In this document: positions 42,650 through 53,860 of the stretch, piece after piece
How positions within the stretch are numbered: the stretch's first letter is position 1
Layout of the letters: the number at the start of each line of letters is the position of its first letter
Assembly (NCBI GenBank): GCA_037042185.1
Contig: JAXQJY010000031.1
Coordinates: 2,108,001 to 2,172,000 of the forward strand
Length of the DNA: 64,000 nucleotides
Direction: 5' to 3'
From: Sordariomycetes sp. S80-01Y
Lineage: Eukaryota; Ascomycota; Sordariomycetes
The notes under the pieces: generated by a model
Seen by the model: the letters and a program-made list of their open reading frames with translations, nothing else
Databases searched by the model: none
What the model was told of the DNA's origin: nothing
Program-made: the position numbers and the translations under genes

Positions 42650-44142
42650 TTCGTTTACTAGTATAGACTACTGGACCTGTTACAGCACCAGAGAGATGCT
42701 GTCCCAGTTCGCATCATTTTTCAGCTCGATTGCGTTGCTCTATGCAGCGTTCGTTACCATGTCCGTCCAAGACACTTTTCTCTGCGGAAATTACAACCTG
42801 CATCTATTACGATGCTTGTAATGGGCGTACCGACATGTGGACATCACGTAAAGACTTACAGTGCAAGGACGGTTCGTTGACCATCAACGGTGAGGCTAAG
42901 CCCCAAGCAGCCTAGGGGATATCTCGCCATCTGAATCTGGCCAGTCAGCAACCTTTCCATCCGGAAGCAGCGAGGTCGATCCTAAAAGGCATCATTATCG
43001 TCCGTCTTGCGTAGGTGACATCGGTCCAGGACTCCTGGGAGGTCGTGGGGGGTGCAAGTGCCGAGGAAGGATCTGGGTTGCGGGACCAAGTTGCGGGTCA
43101 GCTCGATCTCATCCAATTCGTACTCCAGCGAGGATGACTTAGCCAGACAAAGCCATATGGCATTTGAGACGCTTACCCCCCGTGACGATGTATCATTTCT
43201 TAAACGCGTGGACGAACGCGAGAAGCGGCGTGGTTGTAAGCCACAACCTTGATTTCAGTAATCAATGGCCAAAGCCGACACCGCGAGGGGATGTCTAGAA
43301 CGAAGTAAACCCCAGGACCCGACGCAGACGAATGTGAACGTTGGGCGAACAAATTTTAAGAAAAAGGAAAAAGAATAGACTTAGCCTTGACAAGGAGGGA
43401 TCTCCATGAGATCCCCGAACGTGCTGCTAGTTGACGAGGTAGTTTCCACCCGGCGTGTGCTACAGCACAACGACTATCACGCCATAGGTACTTGTCTTCA
43501 CGCCACTGCGGAAGAGCTCCAGTCACCTGACAACATATCTGGGCCGCAATTTGCCCCAAAGAATTAAGAAAGGCTCGGTCTTATGCTTTCTAAAGCCCTT
43601 TGTCCAATTGGCATGTGGTTGGGCAACAGCGCGAAATACCATGGTTAGGCCCTTATCGCGGCGTTCATTCAGATACTTCTGCATTCGACTTGAGGCGTCA
43701 AAAAAATTCAGATTGTAGGAACGAATGTTTGTCTAGATATCTAGAACCTGAGATCTATATGGAAGATCATTTCGATTGTCTTCTGCGCTTGCAGATCCTC
43801 GCTGACCGAGCACTAAGCTGTCCTGCTCCCTTCATGCCTCGTCTAGCAGTGCACTGTGATTATAGTTCCACTTCAACGGGAGGCGACGCTTCGTCCACGC
43901 GCACGGAGATAATTTAAAATCCCATACAAGACTCAATTGAACAAATGACGAAGAGCTACGATGCTGCCGGACCTCTGTCATGCGAATCGCTCTGTGAACT
44001 GGCTCTAACTGATGGTGGCAAAATCAAGTACTGGCAAGTAAGTCCGACATTGTGTGAACCGTCACTTAGTAGCTTTTGGTACGCTTATCCCAGTTGATGG
44101 AAACAAGTGCTGCTAGGCTGGCCTTATGTTTGAGCATGGAGA

Positions 44143-44560
44143 CTACGTCCCAGATGGCAGGGACGTAATCCTGACAACTATGCCGTTAAACCTGTTAAGG
44201 AGGTCGATGAGTGTCTGCAGGTCACCTCCTGAACGAAGCTCGTGCTTGCGAGTCACAAGACCTGTCTCCAGAGCCTTGAAGCGATCGTGGCGACCCGCCA
44301 CTTCGGAAGGTGGACGGGTCATAGCTGCTATAGAAAGATTAGTTCTAACGTCACACAATCTTTGCGTGAGACGTTTGAACTTCCAGTCAGAGAAGCCCCT
44401 GTGAACAATATCCTTGTTCAACTCCGACTAAAAATATAGGCAACCGGTCGAGATATCTTATCCGCCGACGGGTACTTACAGCATCAAGTAGTTCGAAATA
44501 CCACGCAGTTGGCTAGCTTCCAAGGGACAGTCGACACCATAGCGTGGCTCCATATGTGGC
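44143..44560 (-). pseudogene. Decayed paralogue of the small secreted protein
   Basis: The minus-strand translation (DRFKALETGLVTRKHEL, SGGDLQTLIDLLNRFNG, LPSGT then stop) aligns with the intact gene (DRINALVTGLVPLKLES, TGGDLLSLLDVLDNLDG, IPSGS). The intron acceptor is preserved (AGCAG before CTATGACC), but the donor is changed from GTAAGC to GGAAGT, so the old intron is read through. Upstream, EASQLRGISNYL matches EASSFGDLSSQL but lies in an incompatible phase, and no signal peptide is visible. Confidence 0.65.
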
Positions 44561-46213
44561 ATGCCTCTAATTTATCACCAGGTCTCTCCCAATCTGAACG
44601 CGACGGGAACCGTGTGACGACGGGTCGTCCAACATCCCAAACCTAGTAGCGGAGACCGCCGTCCCTTTCCATCCGCTAGGCAAGGGTGGCGTACAGATGG
44701 AGGGGAGGCAGTTGCCGCATACGTCTAAGACCAGGCTCGTGAGATGTTAAAATATCATTGGCGCAGTATCTCATTGGCGCAGTGGGTGTCCAAGAACCTA
44801 TACATCTTCAATGTGGCGCGCACAGAGAGGCAGCGCAATGATCGACTCACGCTGCCTCGCGGGGATTTGCGGGGAGTTGGCATCCAGTACCGAGTTCCCC
44901 GGATGGCCCACTTTGGCAATCCCGGTTGCTTCGGGCCCGTCGGGCGAGATGATCTGCCTCAGTGATCAAAACCTCGCCTGTGCGCCAGGGACCCTCTGGG
45001 TGGCGCTACAGTAGAGGTGGTGAGCAAAGGCCACAGACGTGGTGGGAAATAAGCTTGTCTTAGAGCTACGGACTGGCCCGGCTGAGGCCCCTTTGGTCCC
45101 CGAATACGCTGCCGACTTGTGGCCGGTCAACCCTGGATACGTGTTCTGGTTCGTGCTCACCCCTGACCACAAACAGGGCACAACTGCTGCCAGATCGGCC
45201 TCATCACATCACTCATCCATGCCGTAGAGCCGTGTCAACGCCGTCGCCGCAGAGCACGAGTCCCCATCGTCCTGCCGGGCAGTGCCTAGCGTGCGGCACA
45301 CACCGCGTACGAACCAGTGGCATCTCCACGCGTATCCCGGGGCTCTCTGGATACCAGCATGGGGTCATTTACCTCATTGTGCAAGATGCCGTCTCCGTTT
45401 CACTAAAGGAATTGCCTTCCATCGCCTTGAGAGTTGAGCGACAAACATTCCTACTAAAACTCCCAGCAGGCCAGACCTGTGTCTGTTCGAAAGAGTTTGC
45501 TAATCCTTCCTCCCCGGAGATCAACGCCATCCACACCTCCGCACCCCGGCATACCAAGATCGTCCAGCCTACCGAGACGGGTGGCAGGGATCCGGTCGAT
45601 TAGCCCCAACACCAAACCGCATCTTTGCTAGCTCGCGGGCGGCATGCCGTTGAAAGGAGGCTCACGCGCTTCGTAGTTCGGTGATGGCTTGTCCGCTTAG
45701 GTCTCGCGTGGTTTCTGCATCGTCTTGAACTTTTCTTTTCTCTTGCAAGACCGGTGGATGCTCTCGCACGTGGACATCGCATCGCGTGGTCGTGCAGATA
45801 CCGCATTTTCGTTCATCGCCAGCTTCGACTCACGACCGAATCGGTCATTTTTCGGGCTCTCCCGAGCAGGAGATTTGATATTTAAAATTGGGCTGCTTCC
45901 CCGGAAGGTCTTTGACCAGGATCCCCCGCGACACAGCTGTCGCAAGCCCCGAGGCGAACCGCCCATTCCGGCATTCCAGTCGCCATATCTTGCGATCCCC
46001 CGGCGAACCTGGGGTGCTCAGCTTCAACTGGACACGACAGCATCCCTTTGAACGACTGCCTGGCAAGCGCAACGACCAGGCGCTGATGAGAAGAATGCAG
46101 CAGCATCGTCGGCCCGTTGTCGACACACACTGCGCGATACACGGCGACGCCTGACCACGCGACTCGATGTGGACGGCGCCCTTGGACAACAGAAGCCCGT
46201 TCACCTTGTAAAC

Positions 46214-47554
46214 ATGGCCACAGGATCCCTTCCAGGTGGCCTCGAGAATGGCTCAACGAACGACCCCCTCGATGTCGACGACCCAAACCTGCCCCTCCAC
46301 ATGACTCTGGCCGCATTCACCGGCATTGCCTGGTACAATGTCGTCGAGCTCAACCTCTCGGTGTACATGACCTTCAAGCGCAAGCGCGGACTGTATTTCT
46401 GGTCCGTGTTTGCGTCGATATGGGGCATCGCGCTGCACTCGGTCGCCTTCGTGCTGAAACTATACGGCGTCGTCACGACATACCAAATCACCGTCACCAT
46501 GATCACGATAGGCTGGTACGCCATGGTGACTGGGCAGTCTTTGGTGCTCTACTCGAGACTTCATCTCATCGTTCAGGAACCAAAGATCATCCGCGGGGTG
46601 TTGATCATGATCATCTTCAACGCAGTCACGATGCACTTCCCGACGACGGTGCTAACCTTCGGCTCCAACTCACCCGAGTGGAGGAAGTTTACGGATGGCT
46701 TCATGGTGATGGAGAAGCTGCAGATGACCATTTTCTGCATCCAGGAGCTCATCATCTCGGGAATCTACATCTGGGCTACGGTGCGATTCCTGCGGCCTAT
46801 CTACCGTCGTCACATCCGCTCCGTCATGCTGCAGCTGCTCTGGATAAACGTAGCCATCATCCTCATGGACATTGCCATGCTCACGATGGAGTATTTGGGA
46901 AAGTACTACCTTGAAGCCGTCATGAAGGGCGCCATCTACAGCGTCAAGCTGAAGCTTGAGTTCGCCGTGCTCAACCAGCTCATGCAGATAGCTAGCGCGT
47001 CGAGGAATCGGGCCATCATGCCCGGCGACAGCCAGAAGTCCAACAGAGGAGCGTCCAGCGCTGCGACGGGTCGCGGGTTCAGAGGTTTCATGCGCAAGAT
47101 CATACCAGGCCCGACGCCGAATGCCGTCGAGGAGCCGAACAACGTGTACTTTATCTCGCCGTCCATCCTGCAGAGCACTCACTCTACGCGCCACCATCAG
47201 CAGCAGCGCAATGTCACGGGGCGGCACAACGACGGATTGCTTCAGCCTCCTGAGCACGGGATTGCCATGACCACTGAGATAACGCAGGAAGTCAGCACAC
47301 CCGAGGACCACCCAGATGCGTCCCGCGATGACCTCGACAAGGCGACCTTCTTCCACAGCGAAAACCACACTCGGAATCCGTCACTGGACGTCAGCGACAG
47401 CGTGCACTCCAGCAAGACGGGCCACTCGCAGGTTGAGCTCTTCGAGTACCCGTCGCTCTCTTCGGACGCGGCTGGAAGCGGAAGCGGTAGCCAACACCGA
47501 ACGCATCTGGCCGCACCGGAGCCCACAGCACGACGGTGGAATTCAAGGTCGTAG
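46214..47554 (+). CDS. Seven-transmembrane integral membrane protein (DUF7703-like)
   Basis: A single exon. I start at MATGSLPGG (446 residues); ATG 46169 is in frame and would add 15. After a 45-residue extracellular-like leader come about seven hydrophobic segments, including LHMTLAAFTGIAWYNVVELN, FASIWGIALHSVAFVLKLYG, VTMITIGWYAMVTGQSLVLY, IRGVLIMIIFNAVTMHF and MLQLLWINVAIILMDIAML. A polar C-terminal tail of about 170 residues, rich in His, Ser and Gln, lies presumably in the cytosol. The layout is that of fungal DUF7703-type membrane proteins with receptor-like topology. No ligand or pathway can be assigned. Confidence 0.75.
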   Translation: MATGSLPGGLENGSTNDPLDVDDPNLPLHMTLAAFTGIAWYNVVELNLSVYMTFKRKRGLYFWSVFASIWGIALHSVAFVLKLYGVVTTYQITVTMITIGWYAMVTGQSLVLYSRLHLIVQEPKIIRGVLIMIIFNAVTMHFPTTVLTFGSNSPEWRKFTDGFMVMEKLQMTIFCIQELIISGIYIWATVRFLRPIYRRHIRSVMLQLLWINVAIILMDIAMLTMEYLGKYYLEAVMKGAIYSVKLKLEFAVLNQLMQIASASRNRAIMPGDSQKSNRGASSAATGRGFRGFMRKIIPGPTPNAVEEPNNVYFISPSILQSTHSTRHHQQQRNVTGRHNDGLLQPPEHGIAMTTEITQEVSTPEDHPDASRDDLDKATFFHSENHTRNPSLDVSDSVHSSKTGHSQVELFEYPSLSSDAAGSGSGSQHRTHLAAPEPTARRWNSRS

Positions 47555-48154
47555 TCAGTTGTACTGTCACCACTATTGCTGGAGGCGGGTCCTCCGTCGA
47601 GGGTGGTTTCGTCGACGCGTCCGCCGGTCTCGAACTCAAATGTGACACAGGTCGCGAGAGCTGGGCAAGGAACGAGGCGCAAGAGAGCGGAGAGTGAGGC
47701 ATATGTTTAAACAGTGCAGAAGAATGCGTTTGGGCGTCTGTATGAGGACTTCCATGCTGGAGGACGCGTATACCCCCTTGAATTTACACTAAGAATTTGG
47801 TCTAAGCCGACACCTGGAGATTATAGACGTTGGAACTGCGCTCCCATGTACCAGTGGTGACCCATGCCAGCTTAATCTGTCCTCGACGTGGCGCTTCCTT
47901 TTCGGTAACGTCTGTTCCGTATTGATGGATAGATTGCTGAGTAGCGCGACGTAGAAATCCTCCACGACACGGCTTCACAACTAAGAGCAAGCAAACGATC
48001 CATGAGTGCTGTTTAGTTCGAAAAGTCATGAATAAGGAGACGAGGTAAATATGTTTGTTCGATCTATACATCTATAACACAGTGGTATCGAGCAGGGTCC
48101 GTTGCGGACAGCAACAGAGCGAAGTTTCCATCCCCAACGCCAAACACTCTCATC
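47555..48154. other. Convergent intergenic region
   Basis: About 600 bp between the facing 3' ends of the 7-TM protein and mitochondrial-carrier genes; only untranslated sequence expected and no feature seen. Confidence 0.45.
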
Positions 48155-49480
48155 CTAATTCAGCAGAATATCATAACCATCCTTGGTAATCCGGACCTCT
48201 TCTGTCCCGAACCCATACTTCCGCCTGATCAGCTCAAAGATGATCAGCCCCGCGCTCGTACTAGGCACCTGCCTGATCGAATTCCACCAGAAGCCCCGGT
48301 ACAGCCACCTCATCAACCCTACACCTTCGCTCTTGGCTTCGGACAGGCAGACGGCGTAGCTCTCCTGGTAGGCGTGGTAGTAGGCCCGTAGCATCCGCCA
48401 GCGACGGCGGGGCTGGTCGGACGATGTCAAAGCCGGAGCGGAGCGGAGCTTGGCGGCTTTGGCGTCGACCTCCTCGAGGTGGTCCCAGTGTTTGACTTGG
48501 AAGTGCGTCAGGGGGTGGAGGAGCAGTTGCTGAGCGAAGGAGGCCCCGGTGCCAGCCAAGAGCAGAAACATCGGCTCCAGGGCGTAGTGCGGCCTAATGA
48601 CGGTCGTCTCCTCTTCGCGATGGCGATGCGTCGGCCTCTTCATGGCTAAAAGGTCGACAATGTCATCCGCCAGCCCACCATAATACCACATCACGAAGCG
48701 ATAGTACCCCTGGGCCTTGAGATACTCGAACGTACTGAAAAAGACGGCGCTGCCGAGACCATCCTTCATGAAACTTAGCCCCCAGCCGGCAAATATCCCA
48801 CGCAGGCCAATCTCGCGCAGCTTCTCAGCACCAAAAGACCACATGCTCCTGGGCCGTCCACTTCCGTCGGTGGGCATCATATCTCGATGGTCGTAGCGCG
48901 CCTGCAACGCGTCCAGCGGCGCAGCCAGGACACTCTGTATCGAACCCGCAATAAGACCTGCAGTAAAGGTGTGCACAGGACTTGGGGGAGGATACACTCT
49001 CTTCGTGGCCCTCGAAGACCCTTCATGCAAACGTCCCAGTATCTGCAAGTAGCTTGTGTACAGCACCGCGCCGACGCCCACGTTCGCTATCAGGGGCGGG
49101 AGGATCTGCTGGGGGATCACACTCCATCCCTGATATTTGATCGCACTCGTCAACACCCCGGGTGTCGTACTCCTCAGCAGCAGCCACGTCTGCCGCAACA
49201 TGACACTCATCTTCGACGCATTACGATCCTCCGCCACGGCCTTCAACATGCGCTGGGTCTGCGCATTGTGCAAGGTCCTCGCGTAGCCCAGGTAGTCAAC
49301 ACGGGTGCGAAAGAAGGCCTTGGCAGGGGCTCGGAAGTAGAAGGCTACAACCTGAGCCGAGAGGGCGCGGACCGAGGCGGCTGAGGCAGCTGTTGCCGCG
49401 TTGTTCCGGGGCTGGCGATCCGGATGCTCGATGGAGGGCAGAGGGTCCGGCGTGGAGGTGTCATTGAGACCTGTTGACAT
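48155..49480 (-). CDS. Divergent mitochondrial carrier family protein
   Basis: A single-exon protein of 441 residues. Three degenerate carrier modules are visible. The clearest signature is APLDALQAR in the second, HPLTHFQVKH marks the third, and the last helix ends in RGFWWNSIRQVPSTSAGLII. A Ser/Ala-rich leader and a long insert between modules 2 and 3 make it larger than the usual 300 residues. Carrier proteins exchange metabolites across the inner mitochondrial membrane; outer-membrane relatives exist with similarly degenerate signatures. The substrate is unknown. Confidence 0.75.
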   Translation of the reverse strand: MSTGLNDTSTPDPLPSIEHPDRQPRNNAATAASAASVRALSAQVVAFYFRAPAKAFFRTRVDYLGYARTLHNAQTQRMLKAVAEDRNASKMSVMLRQTWLLLRSTTPGVLTSAIKYQGWSVIPQQILPPLIANVGVGAVLYTSYLQILGRLHEGSSRATKRVYPPPSPVHTFTAGLIAGSIQSVLAAPLDALQARYDHRDMMPTDGSGRPRSMWSFGAEKLREIGLRGIFAGWGLSFMKDGLGSAVFFSTFEYLKAQGYYRFVMWYYGGLADDIVDLLAMKRPTHRHREEETTVIRPHYALEPMFLLLAGTGASFAQQLLLHPLTHFQVKHWDHLEEVDAKAAKLRSAPALTSSDQPRRRWRMLRAYYHAYQESYAVCLSEAKSEGVGLMRWLYRGFWWNSIRQVPSTSAGLIIFELIRRKYGFGTEEVRITKDGYDILLN

Positions 49481-49939
49481 GGCTTTGACGGCGCATGTTG
49501 GGTTTCAATGAGGAACTGAGTGGCTGTGGGTGAGGCGACCTGTGATGAGCTTGAGGTTGGTGAGATTGACAGGGGAAATTCGGGATGAGGTTGGGCGAGA
49601 TTGGCAGATGAGTCAGCTGCTGATCGGGATGTGGGATGTGATTGGCGGGGGGATCTGGCCAACAGCCGGCAGTGAACAGAGATAAGAATATTGAAATGTA
49701 GTAAAAGAGTTGTGCTGTCGGAGGACCCGTGTTTCCTACGTTGATCATTCGAATCTCTCGTTGTTCTGGGCTGTGAATACAGTTGCCTTCAGCCATATTG
49801 ATCCACATGACTATCAACCCATCACCTGGCAGCTTGTACACGAGACAACCCTCAACACAGGCAACACATGTGGCATTCATCCACAATTGGCGCCAATGCC
49901 TAGTTTGAGATTTTCTATCGCCGCTAGAATATCCTTGTT
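49481..49939. other. Intergenic region between two minus-strand genes
   Basis: About 460 bp, presumably the promoter of the carrier gene. No feature was recognised. Confidence 0.45.
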
Positions 49940-51301
49940 TCAGCCCGACACGTCCTCCTTCAGCCCATCCCACCTGCTCTTCCAAACTCTGCCGTCTTTC
50001 ACCACAGCCAGCACGCTCCTCTCTGGCTCGCTCAGAATGGCCACATCCTCGAGCGGATTGCCATCCAAGATCAACAGATCCGCCATGCGACCTCTTAAAA
50101 TGCGAGCTAGCCTTCCCTCATGTCCCAACAGCCCCGCCGCATTGACCGTCGCTCCTCGTAGCACAGTCACGCTATCCAGCACCCGCGCCCGAATCTCGAA
50201 TTCCCTGCTTTGCTCTTCCTGCAACGGCCCGAGCAAGTCTGAGCCGTGGCAGATAGTTACACCTGCTTTGTGCGCTATTCGCAGAGCGTTAAGGCCCTGC
50301 TCAAGCACGACCTTGTTCTTGGATGCATTAGCAGGGGGCAAGAATCCGGCGTATTTGGAAGAGGCCATGGCGTCGTAAGTGACAAGTGTCGGTACGAGGG
50401 AAACCCCCTGCTTTGCCATGTATTCTGCTGTTTCCTCGTCTATCAGATTGCCGTGCTCGATGCACCCTACCTCGTTGTCGATAGAATGACGAATGGCGCG
50501 GGGGGTGTAGGCGTGCGCTGTAACATAGGTGTTGTAGCTTGACGCCACGTCAGTGATGGCCTGTATTTCAGCCGCCGTGAACTGTGTGTTGGAGAGACGG
50601 TCGGTTGGGGAGGCCACGCCGCCACTGGTCATGATTTTGATGAAGTCCGCACCGGTGCGAAGCTGCTCCCTGGCGGTGCGGGTGCAGTCTGGTACACCAT
50701 CCACGACGGTGCTGAGCATGCCGGAACTACAGCATGAGTCGGAAAAGTCGTGCGCGCCGCGAACGTCGCCATGACCGCCAGTCTGGGAGAGCGCCTTGTT
50801 GGCGATGAAAAGACGAGGACCAGGGAACACGCCGTCTTCAATGGCTTCTTTCAGCGCGAGCGTTGCGCCGCCGGTATCTCGTACCGACGTAAAGCCCCGA
50901 TCTAGCATTTGCTTGCAGACGAAGGCCTGGCGGAAGTAAGATTTCAAAGGGTCGCCGCCGAAGCCAGGTCCATTGAGGCTCGGCTCCCCTGGTACCGCGG
51001 TGATGTGGACGTGGCAGTCGATGAGGCCGGGACACAGATATTTACCCGTGAGGTCAACGACGACTGCATCGCCTGTGCTATCGGCGATCTCATCATCGAC
51101 GCGGGTTATGAGTCCATCAGATATAAGGACATCCTTCTTATCCGCCTTGCCAGAGACGGGATCGACGACCTTGGCGTTCTTGAAGAGGTAAGCCTTTGGC
51201 GGCGGGAGTTTCCACGGCTTGATCAACTTCTCCGGGATTGCAGCACTCGACTCTCCTTCGACCACTCGGTGATGGCTGGGCACAGGTCGTCGGATGGTCA
51301 T
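49940..51301 (-). CDS. Metal-dependent amidohydrolase (prolidase/ochratoxinase-like)
   Basis: A single exon, 453 residues. A small beta-sandwich leads (AYLFKNAKVVDPVSGKADKK), then the TIM-barrel with CPGLIDCHVHI (metal His pair), ADFIKIMTSGG (bridging Lys), VTAHAYTPRAIRHSID and GCIEHGNLID (His ligands), and CHGSDLLG (catalytic Asp). This is the complete ligand set of the binuclear amidohydrolase family that includes imidazolonepropionase-like prolidases and Aspergillus ochratoxinase. No signal peptide is visible, so it is probably intracellular. The natural substrate, an amide or dipeptide, is unknown. Confidence 0.85.
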   Translation of the reverse strand: MTIRRPVPSHHRVVEGESSAAIPEKLIKPWKLPPPKAYLFKNAKVVDPVSGKADKKDVLISDGLITRVDDEIADSTGDAVVVDLTGKYLCPGLIDCHVHITAVPGEPSLNGPGFGGDPLKSYFRQAFVCKQMLDRGFTSVRDTGGATLALKEAIEDGVFPGPRLFIANKALSQTGGHGDVRGAHDFSDSCCSSGMLSTVVDGVPDCTRTAREQLRTGADFIKIMTSGGVASPTDRLSNTQFTAAEIQAITDVASSYNTYVTAHAYTPRAIRHSIDNEVGCIEHGNLIDEETAEYMAKQGVSLVPTLVTYDAMASSKYAGFLPPANASKNKVVLEQGLNALRIAHKAGVTICHGSDLLGPLQEEQSREFEIRARVLDSVTVLRGATVNAAGLLGHEGRLARILRGRMADLLILDGNPLEDVAILSEPERSVLAVVKDGRVWKSRWDGLKEDVSG

Positions 51302-51668
51302 GATGATGAGGTTGCTCGGCGCTCGGTGTTAAGGTCCACGTGTAGGTCGGAGATGCTCCGTTGGCGACGATGAGAGACGGCAGACGTGAAGGGATGACCG
51401 GCCACCGTTTGGCGCTCGGCCAGGGTCCGGGGCGTGGGGTCGGATTCGGTCGGACATTCGGGAGAGGCCTGTTGACCTCCGACGTACAGCATAAAGTCCC
51501 AGCTTGGTCTGGTGGGACGGTCTTGTCACATTGTGGTAGTTACTGGTTTGAACATTGTTGTATTCATCGTGTCATTTGTAATACCGCAAATGCGCCCAGG
51601 TACGCCATGCGCCGCCAATGCATCCAAAGCCGCCTAAGTCCATGCGACATCCCAAGCCCTTTCTCAAC
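51302..51668. other. Intergenic region
   Basis: About 370 bp between the amidohydrolase start and the ELP3 stop, presumably the amidohydrolase promoter. No feature was recognised. Confidence 0.45.
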
Positions 51669-53446
51669 TCAGTACTCCTCCGGCTGCTCCCTGCCGTCGA
51701 GCCACTTGCTCATGTATGGACCGTCAAGCCAGTATCCCAGCTTGCGGTAGTATGACCTCACGCCGACTCCGGAGATGATGCTGATCTTGTCACTTCCGTG
51801 CTCCTCCCGTGCTATCCTCTCGGCCTCCTCCATCAACAATGTTCCAAAGCCCTGATGTTGGAACTTCCTAGGGTCTCTCGCGTGCACCGGCACGGCCGTG
51901 CCATAAACGTGCAGCTCGCGCACCATGCTCGTCTGTTGATCGACAAGCTCCTTGCGATACGTGTACTTTTCGGTGCACTTCCTCAACCGCAGCAAAGCAA
52001 CGAGGATATCTTGCTTAGGGTCTTCGTAGGCGAGGAATGTCTCCCAGCCGCCGTTGGCAGTGTAGTCGCGGCGCACCAGTTCGATCTGGTTGGGGCGGAT
52101 CTTATTCTTCACCTCGTTGACGCCCACCTCGCGTGTTCGAACATCGCGACAGGTCGTGCCGAAATCCTTCATGCGTGCCAGAGCAAGCTCGCGAAGATTG
52201 CCATTCTCAACCCCAGACGAAACCAGAGGCATCGGGATATCGCGCTGCACGCGGTAGATGCGCGTCCATGGCGGAATGAGGGCCAATATCCTCGCTACCA
52301 AGTCGATGAGGCCGTTCGGTGTGTAGTTCTGGTACCGTCCTGTCCGCCACAGCTCGTACAGGCCTGTTCCTCGAATGACCAGCGTGGGGTAGATCTTCAA
52401 ACCGTCGGTCCTGAAGTCCGGGTTCTCAAAGTACTCCCTGAACTGATCCATGTCGCGCTCCATCCCAACATTGGGTAGGTCGGGCATCATGTGGCTGACG
52501 ACCTTGAAGCCTGCATCCTTTGCTAAGCAGAATGTTTCCGCTACCGCCTTGACGGTGTGTCCTCGATTCGAGTCTCGCGCAACATCCTCGTACAGTGACT
52601 GAACACCTACTTCCAACCTCGTGCACCCATATCTCAACATATCAGTGAGGTGCGGTTGCAGGCAGTAATCAGGCCTTGTCTCGATCGTTATCCCCACGCA
52701 TTTGATGTTGCTCATTTCGCCTGCCTCAACGGCCTCGTCAACGTTTGAAGTTTGGTATCCACTCAGCGCGTTGTGCAGTTGCGCGATGAAGTCCTCGCGA
52801 TATTGTTCGGACAGCGACATGAATGTGCCACCCATCAAGATGTATTCTACCTTGTCCACCGAGTGGCCCAAAGACTTGAGCTGGTCGACCCGTCCTCGTG
52901 CTTGCTCGAAAGGATCGTATCGTGCGCGGATCGCTCGCATAGACGTCGGCTCGTATCCTGTGTATGATTGGGTGCTATATTCGAAGTCGGAGTCGGGGCC
53001 GCCGGGGCAGTAGACGCAGATGTTTCCAGTGTAGGCGATGTGAGGGCATCGATGAGGCTTGCACATGACGGCAACCACGGCAATTCCGGACGAAGTTCCT
53101 ACAACTGTCAGTATCTTCCTTTTCCACTGACTACAACGGACATACGGATCGGCTTTGCTATCAGCTTGGGCAAGATGTACTTCTTGTAATGCTCTGGGAT
53201 CGCAGCGATGATGGCCGTCAGGGGCGGGATCGAGGCCAACTTGTGCTTCTTGGCCACCTTTCCGCGCAACGAGTTCAAGTTGATATCCTTGGGCGGCTTG
53301 CCACCCTGCTGGGCTTCATGATCTTCAATCAGGGCGTTTGCGACGTCGGCGCAGCATCGCAGGAAGCGCTCGCTCTCGGGAGCCAGGTTGGCCGGCTTGG
53401 CCTTGCGCGGGCCCGGAGCCGTCTGTGTCATGGTCGCGGTCGCCAT
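51669..53446 (-). CDS. ELP3: Elongator complex catalytic subunit ELP3
   Basis: Exons 53446-53146 and 53098-51669 (47-bp intron, GTATGT...CTGAC...TAG) encode 576 residues, the expected length. The start MATATMTQ matches the family position. The radical-SAM region has [17 protein letters not shown] with the cluster cysteines, then [20 protein letters not shown]. The C-terminal GNAT acetyltransferase domain ends in [17 protein letters not shown] and [15 protein letters not shown]. Elp3 modifies wobble uridines (cm5U) of tRNAs as part of the Elongator complex, in the cytoplasm with a nuclear pool. It is divergent from the succinyl-CoA ligase gene. Confidence 0.96.
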
Positions 53447-53860
53447 TCTGTCTGCCGTAGCTGGTTGTCTCCAGATGGTGAACGTAATAAAAGGGAACAA
53501 AACAGTTCACGTCGGCTGGTGATATTGACTCCAACGCTTCAAGGTGGGATTTCGATGGTGGGGCAAAATATTTCGAGTCCAATGCCCGTCACTCCGTTTG
53601 TCAGTTCTGGTCACCGTACCGTTTCCTGCATCTCCGTAACAAACTCTCGGTAACCGTCAACGAGAATCTCGGAAAAACGCCCCACCGTCGCCCGGCCTCA
53701 CCCGAATAGGGATTGGAGAAACGCCGGTGATACGCATCGCGAAGCTTTCGCAGCCTGCGACACTCCTCAAGCTCCAACGACGTCTTTTTTTCGCTCTCCT
53801 CCCCTTTCTCTGTACACTCTCTCTTCGAGCACGTCCGTGTCTCGTACTCTCCCCTCCACA
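53447..53860. promoter_or_regulatory. Divergent promoter of ELP3 and succinyl-CoA ligase alpha
   Basis: A 414-bp gap between two head-to-head housekeeping starts. No TATA-like box was seen near either start. Confidence 0.5.

Larger units (their letters stand above)
42524..46213. other. Gene-poor stretch with a decayed paralogue
   Basis: About 3.7 kb. Only the relic at 44143-44560 could be interpreted. Other open frames (for example 45232-45603) have no recognisable domain or support. Confidence 0.5.

Noticed and set aside
45232-45603. 123-codon frame upstream of the 7-TM gene
   Set aside because: No recognisable domain or targeting signal, and composition resembles non-coding neighbours.
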